From an uncultured beta proteobacterium (GTDB taxonomy: Bacteria > Pseudomonadota > Gammaproteobacteria > Burkholderiales > Burkholderiaceae_C): 59,742 bases of DNA. The translations under genes and the position numbers were made by a program. The notes below the pieces were generated by a model. It did not search any database, was not told the DNA's origin, and saw only the letters and a list, made by a program, of their open reading frames with translations. Shown piece by piece: positions 52,901 to 59,742 of this stretch. The number at the start of each line of letters is the position of its first letter. The first letter of the stretch is position 1. The stretch lies in NCBI GenBank assembly GCA_903886275.1, contig CAISLN010000034.1:1-59742 (forward strand), given 5' to 3'.

Positions 52901-53962
52901 AGCCCCGCAGTCTTCAACGCGCAACTGGCCAAGCGCTGGCAAGGCATCAACCACGAACTCGAGCGCTACCGCCTGAAGAACCCCAATGGCAGCCTGGTCT
53001 TGCTGGAGCAGTTCGCATTGACCGCCGGGGTGGAGTCCGACCGCACAAACTGCCTGGAGAAAAGCGCCGGAAAAATGCCGCTGGGCAAGAGCGCAGACTA
53101 CTTCGCCGAGCGCCATGCCAGCCTGTACGCAGCGCTGCAAAGGCGCTGCGGCGAATTGCGCAGCAGCGAGTACCAGGATGGGTGGGCCGCGTTTTCGAGC
53201 AGTTTTAATCGGGTGCTGGCCAGCCGCTATCCCTTTGCTGTGCTTGAAAATCGGGATGGGGTGGATGCCGAGTTGGACGATTTGGGCCTGGTGCTCAAGG
53301 AGTTCGACAAGCTGCCTCGGTCTGCTCGGGACAATGGCGCGACGCCCAGACGGGCGGGCGGCAGCCAATACCTGGTGCAGCGCTTCACCGACCAGTTTGA
53401 CAAGATCCGGGCCTTTGTGGCGCCGCTGTTTCCGTCGGATGAAGGGGCGGTTGCCGGCTACGACCTGGTGTCGGAGTTGCGCGTCAATCCGGGCGCCGAG
53501 GTGGAGGGCAACAAGGTCATTGACTGGACGCTGGAGGTGGGCTCGCAGGTCATGAAATTGCGCGATGCGTCCAGGCCGATGCGGTGGGAGCCCCTGACGC
53601 CCATTGTCCTGACCCTGCGGCTGGCCAAGGACAGCCCGGTGTACGCGACCTTGGACCCGCAGCAACCCCACATGAGCACAGATGGCAGGAGCATTTCCTA
53701 CCGATTTGCCGACACCTGGGCGCTGCTGCGCCTGATCCAGCGCCAGCGCGACTTTGACAGCGCCGGTCGCTCCGATGGGCGCGCGCAGTTGCTGCGCTTT
53801 GAGTTTCCGGTGGTGGCCAGTGGGGATGCGGCAAAAGGCGCCCCACAGGTGACGCGGGCCAGGGTTTTTCTGCGGCTCACGGTCACACCGGTTGGCAAAC
53901 GCACCGCCTTGGCCTGGCCGGTTGCGTTCCCCATTCGGGCTCCTGATTTGACGAACCCCTGA
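49901..53962 (+). CDS. tssM: T6SS inner-membrane protein TssM (IcmF), without a P-loop
   Basis: 1353 residues. One N-terminal membrane helix is seen (about 5-30), then a cytoplasmic region, then a second helix at about 395-415, then the long periplasmic part that should reach TssJ. In other IcmF proteins the Walker A (GxxGxGKT/S) follows PWxLVLG; here the region is PWILVLNEGRLAAPLPIEQS (about 76-95) with no Gly-Lys-Ser/Thr. ATP binding by this domain is therefore unlikely, and the usual two-helix N-terminal hairpin also seems reduced. It is otherwise collinear with IcmF (FELRVNPG-like, LRFEFPVVASGDAA near the end). Confidence 0.9.
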   Translation: MLGDSLFLISLAVLTLLVLAVLGTVLYFAVQRAHAKPGSDPKTVKLRFDSLRNSFKQAVELIEANIVTRSERYSIPWILVLNEGRLAAPLPIEQSGVASALSTDSASAATTQGISWHFFDKGIVVDMQGSYLGSPDEEDAVEKPWDEFLGLCRNYRTQRPFDSVVITVPASLLSDASADASLEIAKLARLSHRRLWLAQNRFAMRFAVYVLVSECEHIEGFAPFSRALPESMRAGMLGWSSPYDLSTTYRSEWVPEAVGAIVSAVTDSSAELFALDTSSLDVSKFYLLPSRIQALSGQLQVYVDELMRPSAYHEPFFIRGIYLSGDSSAAGQAAAVMAQHESQDEPVSSEGLNPLMREPVFLRDLFEQKIFLEYGIARPSHQQLARPALSTAMRWTSGVLLGGWALGLLLVTLQLERRNTELVRALAQIGADANYRARAAERNEHIPSAWYRSKTLALLAEIEKLGSDRAWTFFMPGAWPVFESLDARVAARIEREFGEIAISTLRRELYTRAAEITGVTQDESSSELIIGSDCAAPAGFAAIGNAPHRSTLSVEEMPEFAAMLQYLTTLDRLDQAMLAVGRLQRPEQNANDDLRLLVQYTLGADLPLNISQSLHFFHGNERQGRSSPAAISVTHIQQAVRCSLQQGAVALSQHLFADNDLMASERLIAKHGVVLFASEGNAGAYAHSVADFKDLVAAIKEQEYLLNAGRGAWMRQPNLALGKAYDAMVARVAQSTRLLGPQVAEQMQQRTATEFARMSAEYEARFGVEAQSGVVWRDKDMRFVLSPERMALRDALTHMLAQPFVVAPSERSLPLAPAQGVVAWDVAKLDQALKLVDSYKAYMAEGVVKFPAPIRAGVALFVQAQFARLANDSLVDALSVNPRSASASLTNAAQFDATAARLRKLQDFMNELGANAQAEQLGNLISEDALQRLRLLDDKLFQLDLYATRGRDFKSWTGDHGPMLQAFGVSDVGALQQYLSVQMGRTEVLGRQAETYLAALSPAVFNAQLAKRWQGINHELERYRLKNPNGSLVLLEQFALTAGVESDRTNCLEKSAGKMPLGKSADYFAERHASLYAALQRRCGELRSSEYQDGWAAFSSSFNRVLASRYPFAVLENRDGVDAELDDLGLVLKEFDKLPRSARDNGATPRRAGGSQYLVQRFTDQFDKIRAFVAPLFPSDEGAVAGYDLVSELRVNPGAEVEGNKVIDWTLEVGSQVMKLRDASRPMRWEPLTPIVLTLRLAKDSPVYATLDPQQPHMSTDGRSISYRFADTWALLRLIQRQRDFDSAGRSDGRAQLLRFEFPVVASGDAAKGAPQVTRARVFLRLTVTPVGKRTALAWPVAFPIRAPDLTNP

Positions 53963-53972
53963 TCGACGCCGC

Positions 53973-55097
53973 ATGACCGCCCCCTTCACCTTTACCCCTG
54001 ACCTGGCTGCCCTGCTGGCCCCGATTGCGCCAGACGCACCCGGTGGCGCGTCCATGCGCTACCACGCGCTGTATGCGGGCATCCGCCAGGCGCGCGAAGA
54101 GGAGGACGCTTCCTTGCCCATGGGCGTGTGGGAGCGTCCGCTCAAAAAGGCCGATTGGCCGCAGGTTGAGACGCTGTGCGTCGATTTGCTGGCACACCAC
54201 TCCAAGGACCTGCAGGTGGCCGCCTGGCTGATGGAGGCTTGGCTGCAGCAATACCAGGTGCGCGGTCTCAATGCCGGCATTGCCTTGTTGCAGGGGCTGG
54301 TCGAGCGCTTCTGGGACTGCGCGCATCCGCAGATCGAGGAGGGCGACGACGATGCCCGCGCGGCACCGTTTGTCTGGATCAATGACAACCTGTCGCGCAC
54401 GCTGCTGCTCAAACTCCAACTGCTCAAAGTGCCGGACTGCATGCCCTCGGTGGTGACGCTGGCGCAGTGGGACCAGACCTTGATGCAAGAGCGTCAGCAG
54501 GCCATCGACGCCAGCAGCGCGCAGCTCGGCGAGAAGTCTTTGACACGCGATCGGATCATGGCCGCGACCCAGGAGCCGAACCTGCAGGGACTGCTCAATT
54601 TGCATGAAGGTCTCGTGCAAGCCAATGAACAATGGCAGGCCTTGACCACCTGCTTGGACAGCAAGATGACCGTCAACCCTCCCAGTGTTTCGCGTGTCGG
54701 TGAAATGATCAGGCGCATCGAGCGATTGGCGCTCAGCCTCATCGCCGGGCGCTTTCCCAAGCCCAGCGTTCCTGACATCCCGGCAGATGCAGTCGCCGAT
54801 GAAGCAGGCCTCACGGTGGAGGCAAATGGCGATGTGCCAACGCCGCCAGGGGCCATGGCGGCTCCCGCAAAGGCCGCAGTCTTGGCGCCGAGCTTTTCCA
54901 GTCGCGAAGAAGCCTATCTTCAGCTCACAGCGATTGCCAGCTTTTTGCAGGAGCGCGAGCCGCATAGCCCAACGCCCTACCTGATACGCCGGGCGGTGAA
55001 GTGGGGCAGCATGCCCCTGTCCGAATTGATGCGAGAAGTGCTCAAGGAGGAGGGCGATGTGGCGCGCTTCTTCTCGCTGTTGGGTGTGGACGAGTAG
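53973..55097 (+). CDS. tssA: T6SS cap/priming protein TssA (ImpA-N family)
   Basis: 374 residues. The ImpA_N domain is clear: LAALLAPIAPDAPGGASMRY and WPQVETLCVDLLAHHSKDLQ, followed by VAAWLMEAWLQQYQVRGLNA and FVWINDNLSRTLLLKLQLLK. The C-terminus (SREEAYLQLTAIASFLQERE, SPTPYLIRRAVKWGSMPLSE) is the second conserved block of TssA. It works in assembly of the tail sheath at the baseplate or its distal end. It is 10 bp after tssM and the last recognised core gene. Confidence 0.9.
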   Translation: MTAPFTFTPDLAALLAPIAPDAPGGASMRYHALYAGIRQAREEEDASLPMGVWERPLKKADWPQVETLCVDLLAHHSKDLQVAAWLMEAWLQQYQVRGLNAGIALLQGLVERFWDCAHPQIEEGDDDARAAPFVWINDNLSRTLLLKLQLLKVPDCMPSVVTLAQWDQTLMQERQQAIDASSAQLGEKSLTRDRIMAATQEPNLQGLLNLHEGLVQANEQWQALTTCLDSKMTVNPPSVSRVGEMIRRIERLALSLIAGRFPKPSVPDIPADAVADEAGLTVEANGDVPTPPGAMAAPAKAAVLAPSFSSREEAYLQLTAIASFLQEREPHSPTPYLIRRAVKWGSMPLSELMREVLKEEGDVARFFSLLGVDE

Positions 55098-55143
55098 TCA
55101 GCCAATAGGGCCTGATGTTGCGCTATTCATTAAGGGAGTGGCA

Positions 55144-55662
55144 ATGGCAGCCGCATTAACCGCAGTGACCCCGGCGATGGCCCTGCGCATCGCGCTTTTT
55201 CAGGCCCATCCCTCGGCCAGCATCATGGCCCTGTCGGACCTAGAGGTGATGCACCAGCTCGCCGAAAAACTCCTCAACGGCAGCCTGATTTTGTCCCGCA
55301 ACCGTTCGGGCGGATGGCCCTCGGTGGAAGCCAGCAGCACGTCGGCTGCGGGCGCAGGTTCGGCGGGCGGCGCGGCATCAGCCGCTGACGCAGAAATCGA
55401 ATCGGCGCCGGTGGTCAATCTGAACGCCTTGCCGGACCCACCGGTGGTGGCGCCCATCCTGCCGGTGCTGGAGGAGGTGCAGATTGAGGGCGCTGAAGTT
55501 CTGCCCGAGGTGGACCAGACGATCGAGCAAATTGATGCCGCGATGGCAAGCATGGATCTGGCCTCGGCCTCGCTTCAGCCTTCGCCCACCAAGGTGCCGC
55601 TGATCAATGAGGCCATGACCCGCGCCACAGACGCTGTGACCCAGACGCTAGACGCGCTATAG
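55144..55662 (+). CDS. Hypothetical protein at the end of the T6SS operon
   Basis: 172 residues, start ATG at 55144 after GGGAGTGG. An N-terminal conserved-looking block (ALRIALFQAHPSASIMALSD, LEVMHQLAEKLLNGSLILSR) is followed by an Ala/Gly/Pro-rich, acidic tail. I do not recognise a family. It ends 2 bp before the coiled-coil gene and follows tssA by 46 bp, so it belongs to the T6SS transcription unit. No signal peptide or lipobox is seen. Confidence 0.7.
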   Translation: MAAALTAVTPAMALRIALFQAHPSASIMALSDLEVMHQLAEKLLNGSLILSRNRSGGWPSVEASSTSAAGAGSAGGAASAADAEIESAPVVNLNALPDPPVVAPILPVLEEVQIEGAEVLPEVDQTIEQIDAAMASMDLASASLQPSPTKVPLINEAMTRATDAVTQTLDAL

Positions 55663-55664
55663 CC

Positions 55665-58600
55665 ATGCTGTTCGTGACCAAGGCGGGAGCGGCCATTACC
55701 GAAGGCGTGGCCCAAGTGGTGCAGGCTGTGCAAACCGGGTCGCAGACCGTGCAGAGCGAAATCAAGGACGGCATTGCGCAGGCCGGACAAGCCATTGAGA
55801 CGGTGGGAGGGCAAGTCACTTCCGTGGTGGAGCAAGTGGCGCAACTGCCGTCCAAGGTGAACCCGCAGGCCCTGGCCCAGCCGTTGGTGAATGCCGTCAA
55901 GCAGGCGCAAACGGACTTCATGGGCGTGGTGGACTCACTCAAAGACCTGGGCCCGCGCCTGTTGTTGGTGGGCAAGAACCTGGCCGGGGTGGTGGATGAC
56001 GTCAAGGCGGGGGCTTCCATCGTCACCGATTTGCCGGATCGCTTGAAATCGTTGGCGCCCGACCTGTCGGGTCTACCGCCCCAACTGGCCGCAGTCGCCC
56101 AGCGCGCCCAAAGCCTGGTGACGCGGGCCACCGCATTGAAGCCCAAGCTGGAAGCCCTCAAAACACTGCAGCCCGCCAGCGCTGAAGCATTCAGGGATGC
56201 CCTGCGCATAGAAATCGCCGTGACCTTTGCCGATGTGCGCGCCACAGCCGCGGATGTGCAAGCCCAGTTTGGCGATGCGCGGGCTCTGCTGCAGAGCACG
56301 GCCGACAAGGTGCGCGAGCAGGTGGGCGCCGTGCTCGACGAAGTGCTGGCCCTGGTGGACAAGGTGCTGGCGCGGGTCAACAGCGCCGCCAGCGCCTTGT
56401 CCGATGAATATACGTCCCTGGTGGAGCAGGTGGGTGGTTTCAAGGCGAACGCAGCCGACGTGGCAGCGGCACTTGCCGTGCCCCTGGACAAGGCCGATGA
56501 AATCATCGACGACGTGGCCGCCCAAGTAGAAGAGGTAGGCGGGATGGTGGACGGCATCCTGGACGCCATCGAGCAGCAAATCGGGCAACTTGAAAAAGTG
56601 GTGGCGACCATCCAACATGCCATCGATGACGTGGTTGCGGCGGTGGACCTGGCCATTGACGGCCTGAAGGATGCGCTGGACGAACTGGTGGCTGAAATCG
56701 ATACCATCCAGACCCGCCTTGCCGAATTGTCGGACCTTTTCAACCAGGTGGAGCCCACCATCGAGGAGGCCAAGGCCAGCATCGAGGGCGTGCAGGAAAA
56801 CATTCGCCAATTCATGGCGGCGGCGAACCAGAGCCTGGTGCAGGCCAGCAGCGAAATCGACCAGGCCTCAGACGCCTGTGAAAACGCCATCGCCGTGTGT
56901 ACCAAGTACATCACCCGCGTACCCGCCATGGCGGTGGCGCGTACGCTGTTTAGCGGCGTCAAGGCCAAAATTCCCGGCGTGCGCGCCACCATCGCCAAGG
57001 CGCGCACATCGGTCAATTTGAGCGGAAACAAGGCCATTGGCCTGATGGACCTGGCGCTGACGGCGGTGGAGCAATTGCGCCCCATACTGGCCCAGGCCAT
57101 TGAAATGGTGAAGCAGGCCATCGCCAAAGTGGTTGAAGTCTTGGAGAAAGTCCGCGCCGGACTGCTGCTTGCAAAGGACAAGATGGACCAGGCCTCGGTA
57201 GAAATGCACAAGGCTGCCGATCTGATCAAGCCGCAGCCCGAGGCGCTGGTGGCCAAGGTGCGTGAAACCAGGGATGCGTTTGTGGCCAAGGTCCAGCCGC
57301 GCGAAAAGGTGGACCTGGTGCACGAACAGGTGCTGGGGCTCAAAGACAAATGCGTGGCGCCGGTGCGCAAACAGATAGACCTGGCGCATGACAAGGTCGA
57401 TCAGGTGATTGACGAAGCCCAGGCCGCCATGCAGCCCCCGCTCGACAAGTACCAGGCCCTGTTGCAAATGCTCAACGAGCAGGTGGAGGCCCTCAAGCAA
57501 GCAGCGCGCAAACCCCCTGAGCAACTGCTGGACCTGATGGACAAGGCATGCCAGACCATGGACCAGCACATCCAGCAAGCGCAAGACGCCTTTGCCAAGC
57601 TATGGGCCAGTGCGCAGGAGATGCTGCAGGCCGCCGAGTCCGCATTGGGTCTGCCGCCCGGCACTCCCACTGGATTTCAAGGTGCGTCTGAACAGGCCTC
57701 GGCGGCCGCAAGCCAGGTGCAGTCCGGGGCCGATGCCACGACGCAAAGCCAGGCCGGCATGGCCGCCGACCTGCAGTCACTGGATGCCCAAACCCGCACC
57801 GGCCTGCAAGCCAGCACGCAGGAACTGCAGCAAAGCACGGACCAGGCCGATGGCTTGCAGGCAGAGCTCGAAGAGGCCGCCGACAACGCGGGCAAGCCTT
57901 CGCCCGAAGTCGCCGCTGAAATGGAGCGCCTGGGCGCATCCGCACAGCCCATGGAGGATTCCGCCGCCGAAGTGGCTAGCAACGCGCAGGCCAGCAGCGA
58001 TGAAGCTGCCCGCAGCGGCGCGCCGGTAAAGACCCAACTGCAGTCGGCTCTGCAAAGCCTGGATTCGGTGAATGACGATGTACAGGCCGCTGTAGGCCCG
58101 GCGGCCGATGCTGCCAAAGAGGCCGAAGCTTCATCGCAACAGGACATGGCCGCGCTGACAGCACTGGCCCAGGCCCTGCAAGAGACAACCGCAGCCGCCA
58201 GTTCATCCGTGGCGGCGAAAACCGCCGACGCCTTGAAAGAGGTGGAGAGCCATCGCGATTCCGGCCAGGCTCTGGTGGACAGTGCCAAGAAAGACATGGA
58301 GGCCGCCAAGTCTCAGACCGCAGTAGCACGCACTGACGTGGTCAGCGCCGAGGCCACGCTGAACGCCGAGGTGGTCAAGAACGGTGGCGCGCCGCGACCA
58401 GCCAAGGCCGTTGCAGCCCCGGTTGCGCCAGCCGCTGCGCAAGCTGCCGCTGCATCGCCGTCAGCGCCTGCCGGTGCGGCAGCGGGCGCAGCAGGTGCGA
58501 AGGCGGCCGACAAAAATGCCCAGGCTGGAGAAGCCGCAGCGCCAGATGCAAAAGCTGCCGCCAAGGAAGCTGCTTCAGCACAGCAAGCCGCAGCGCCAGA

Positions 58601-59402
58601 TGCAAAAGCTGCAGCTAAGGAAGGTTCAGCTAAGGAAGGTTCAGCCGCACAGCAAGCCGCAGCGCCAGATGCAAAAGCTGCAGCTAAGGAGGGTTCAGCC
58701 GCGCAGCAAGCCGCAGCGCCAAATGCGAAAGCTGCAGCTAAGGAAGATGCCCCAGTGCAGCAAGCCGCAGCGCCACAAGCTGCCGCCAAGGAAAATGCCC
58801 CGGCGCAGCAAGCCGCAGCTCCGGAAGCGAAAATTGCCGCCAAGGAAGGGTCAGCCGCGCAACAGGCCGCAGTGCCAGAAGTGGAGGCCAGCAAGGCGGC
58901 AGCGACGGGCGTTACAGCCAAGAGCAAAGTGCCGGGGCAAGCGTCCGTGGACGATGCCCTACCGACGGTGTCAGACTTGCTGTCATCGAAAGAGGCTGCG
59001 CCCTTGCTAGCTGCAGGTGAAGCAGCGTTGAAAAAAGATGCTGCACCCTCAATGCCGTCTATCCCGCCTCAGGACCCCGTTGGAGCTAAGCCTGCGAAGG
59101 CAGACGCACAGGTACCGGCCCCCGCTCCGGCTGCGAAGATTCCAGCAGAGTTGCCTGCTGCCTCGCCGGTAAAAAGTCCACGGACCGAAAAGCCCACGCC
59201 GCCCCAGGACCTGTCCTTGGACCAGCCCAAGGTTCCACCGGCCCCAGCCCCTGGCCCAAAATTACAGGGTCTTGCACAGGAAGCGCCCAAGTCGAGCGTT
59301 CCAAAAGGCGCAGCCAGCCAGGCGGGCCTTCTGCAAGGGCAAACCCCGGCATTGGACCCGGGGCTGGCAGATCTTCTCAAAGCCGGCAAGGGCGCCCTGT
59401 AG
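55665..59402 (+). CDS. Large coiled-coil, Ala-rich repeat protein of unknown function, T6SS-linked
   Basis: 1245 residues. About residues 10-640 are long amphipathic helices with heptad patterns (e.g. GQLEKVVATIQHAIDDVVAA, DLAIDGLKDALDELVAEIDT, EIDQASDACENAIAVC), resembling apolipoprotein- or phasin-like bundles. Residues 640-900 are less regular, Gln/Ala/Ser-rich. About 957-1075 consist of six AAAPDAKAAAKE-type repeats, and the last 170 residues are Pro/Lys/Ala-rich and probably disordered. No signal peptide, membrane helix or enzyme motif is visible. The gene follows the 172-residue gene by 2 bp at the end of the T6SS operon, so it may be an accessory or a substrate of the apparatus; that is inference. 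The stop at 59400-59402 is followed by 340 bp without a gene. Confidence 0.75.
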   Translation: MLFVTKAGAAITEGVAQVVQAVQTGSQTVQSEIKDGIAQAGQAIETVGGQVTSVVEQVAQLPSKVNPQALAQPLVNAVKQAQTDFMGVVDSLKDLGPRLLLVGKNLAGVVDDVKAGASIVTDLPDRLKSLAPDLSGLPPQLAAVAQRAQSLVTRATALKPKLEALKTLQPASAEAFRDALRIEIAVTFADVRATAADVQAQFGDARALLQSTADKVREQVGAVLDEVLALVDKVLARVNSAASALSDEYTSLVEQVGGFKANAADVAAALAVPLDKADEIIDDVAAQVEEVGGMVDGILDAIEQQIGQLEKVVATIQHAIDDVVAAVDLAIDGLKDALDELVAEIDTIQTRLAELSDLFNQVEPTIEEAKASIEGVQENIRQFMAAANQSLVQASSEIDQASDACENAIAVCTKYITRVPAMAVARTLFSGVKAKIPGVRATIAKARTSVNLSGNKAIGLMDLALTAVEQLRPILAQAIEMVKQAIAKVVEVLEKVRAGLLLAKDKMDQASVEMHKAADLIKPQPEALVAKVRETRDAFVAKVQPREKVDLVHEQVLGLKDKCVAPVRKQIDLAHDKVDQVIDEAQAAMQPPLDKYQALLQMLNEQVEALKQAARKPPEQLLDLMDKACQTMDQHIQQAQDAFAKLWASAQEMLQAAESALGLPPGTPTGFQGASEQASAAASQVQSGADATTQSQAGMAADLQSLDAQTRTGLQASTQELQQSTDQADGLQAELEEAADNAGKPSPEVAAEMERLGASAQPMEDSAAEVASNAQASSDEAARSGAPVKTQLQSALQSLDSVNDDVQAAVGPAADAAKEAEASSQQDMAALTALAQALQETTAAASSSVAAKTADALKEVESHRDSGQALVDSAKKDMEAAKSQTAVARTDVVSAEATLNAEVVKNGGAPRPAKAVAAPVAPAAAQAAAASPSAPAGAAAGAAGAKAADKNAQAGEAAAPDAKAAAKEAASAQQAAAPDAKAAAKEGSAKEGSAAQQAAAPDAKAAAKEGSAAQQAAAPNAKAAAKEDAPVQQAAAPQAAAKENAPAQQAAAPEAKIAAKEGSAAQQAAVPEVEASKAAATGVTAKSKVPGQASVDDALPTVSDLLSSKEAAPLLAAGEAALKKDAAPSMPSIPPQDPVGAKPAKADAQVPAPAPAAKIPAELPAASPVKSPRTEKPTPPQDLSLDQPKVPPAPAPGPKLQGLAQEAPKSSVPKGAASQAGLLQGQTPALDPGLADLLKAGKGAL
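58533..58890 (+). repeat. In-frame repeats encoding AAAPDAKAAAKE(G/A)SAAQQ-type units
   Basis: Six recognisable units of 16-23 residues differ by point changes and small indels (PDAK, PNAK, PQ, PEAK variants; one has an internal KEGSAKEGS duplication). The DNA repeats are near-identical, for example GCAGCGCCAGATGCAAAAGC occurs several times, which implies recent slippage or recombination. Confidence 0.85.
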
Positions 59403-59510
59403 GCTGATGGGAGGTGTCCGACAAAAGCCAGCCGTATTGAAGAATACGGATACGCACACAACCCCTCTTTCTTCTCTGTTTTTTAAACTTCCGGATAAGA
59501 GTCCGAAAGC

Positions 59511-59742
59511 GTGCCATAATCTAAGGCTTCGCTAATGACAGCGTGAAAAATTTTTTGATGCCAAGTAATTTAAAAACTTGCAAAGAAATTCGACCAACGG
59601 CTAAAAACCATGTCATAATCGAAGGCTGCGCTGATGACGGTGCAGGGCGGTTTCAAAGTAGAGTGTTTAAAAAGACTTTAAAAGAAACTTGCAAACAGCC
59701 TCAAAACTGTGTCATAATTCAAGGCTGCGCTGATCACGGTGC
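59511..59742. repeat. Three 35-bp elements at exact 99-bp spacing, continuing off the window edge
   Basis: The core CATAATNNAAGGCTKCGCTRATSAC occurs at 59515, 59614 and 59713, each preceded by (G/A)TG(C/T) and followed by a GTG(C)-type end (third copy is cut by the window edge after GGTGC). CATAAT resembles a -10 element, and the third copy has TTGCAA at 59689-59694 with an 18-nt spacer, but the first two have no matching -35. The intervening 60-65 bp are AT-rich and only partly alike. They could be tandem promoters or binding sites for a gene or RNA to the right. In addition 59403-59510 holds nothing that I can identify. Confidence 0.7.

Overview
The window reads as chromosome of a Gram-negative betaproteobacterium, most likely Burkholderiales close to Comamonadaceae. 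This is inferred from the high-GC codon use, the PEP-CTERM surface proteins, the complete type VI secretion (T6SS) gene set and the general gene content; no rRNA or tRNA is present to confirm it. Coding density is high and every stretch longer than about 300 bases without a gene is described.

Left part (1-12452): the 3' portion of a giant surface protein made of two families of DUF11-like repeats, followed by an SdrD-type B domain and a C-terminal OmpA peptidoglycan-binding domain. It is translationally coupled (ATGA) to a 1368-residue predicted outer-membrane beta-barrel protein. Then (12584-21378, minus strand) come a GNAT acetyltransferase, a periplasmic FKBP prolyl isomerase, a cluster of two PEP-CTERM proteins around a secreted isoamylase-type debranching enzyme with a LacI-family-like palindrome upstream, an APC-family permease, an RhlE-like DEAD-box helicase and an NlpC/P60 endopeptidase.

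Middle (21563-29834, plus strand): an isochorismatase-family hydrolase, a small ribbon-helix-helix-like protein, and a six-gene, tightly overlapping operon resembling Hyf/Hyc group-4 hydrogenases and complex I (HyfB, HyfC, HyfE, HyfF, HyfG and a fused HyfH-HyfI). The HyfG-like subunit has lost three of the four cysteines that hold the NiFe centre, so this looks like an energy-converting-hydrogenase-related (Ehr-like) membrane complex and not a hydrogenase. A perfect 15-bp-arm hairpin closes the operon.

Right part (30074-59402): an Asp/Glu racemase, two small minus-strand genes, then a complete T6SS locus in the order tssB-tssC-hcp-tssE-tssF-tssG-tssH-vgrG-MORN-PAAR(DUF4280)-small membrane protein, followed by an unexpected insert (a periplasmic amino-acid-type binding protein and two divergent DAACS-fold symporters that have lost the canonical sodium-site residues), and then tssJ-tssK-tssL-tssM-tssA. 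The locus ends with two proteins I do not recognise: a 172-residue protein and a 1245-residue coiled-coil/Ala-rich repeat protein. The last 230 bases hold three copies of a 35-bp element at exactly 99-bp spacing that continue past the window edge.

The best candidates for undescribed biology are the binding-protein/double-symporter module embedded in the T6SS operon, the coiled-coil pair at its end, the NiFe-less Hyf-like complex, and the DUF11 giant with its barrel partner.
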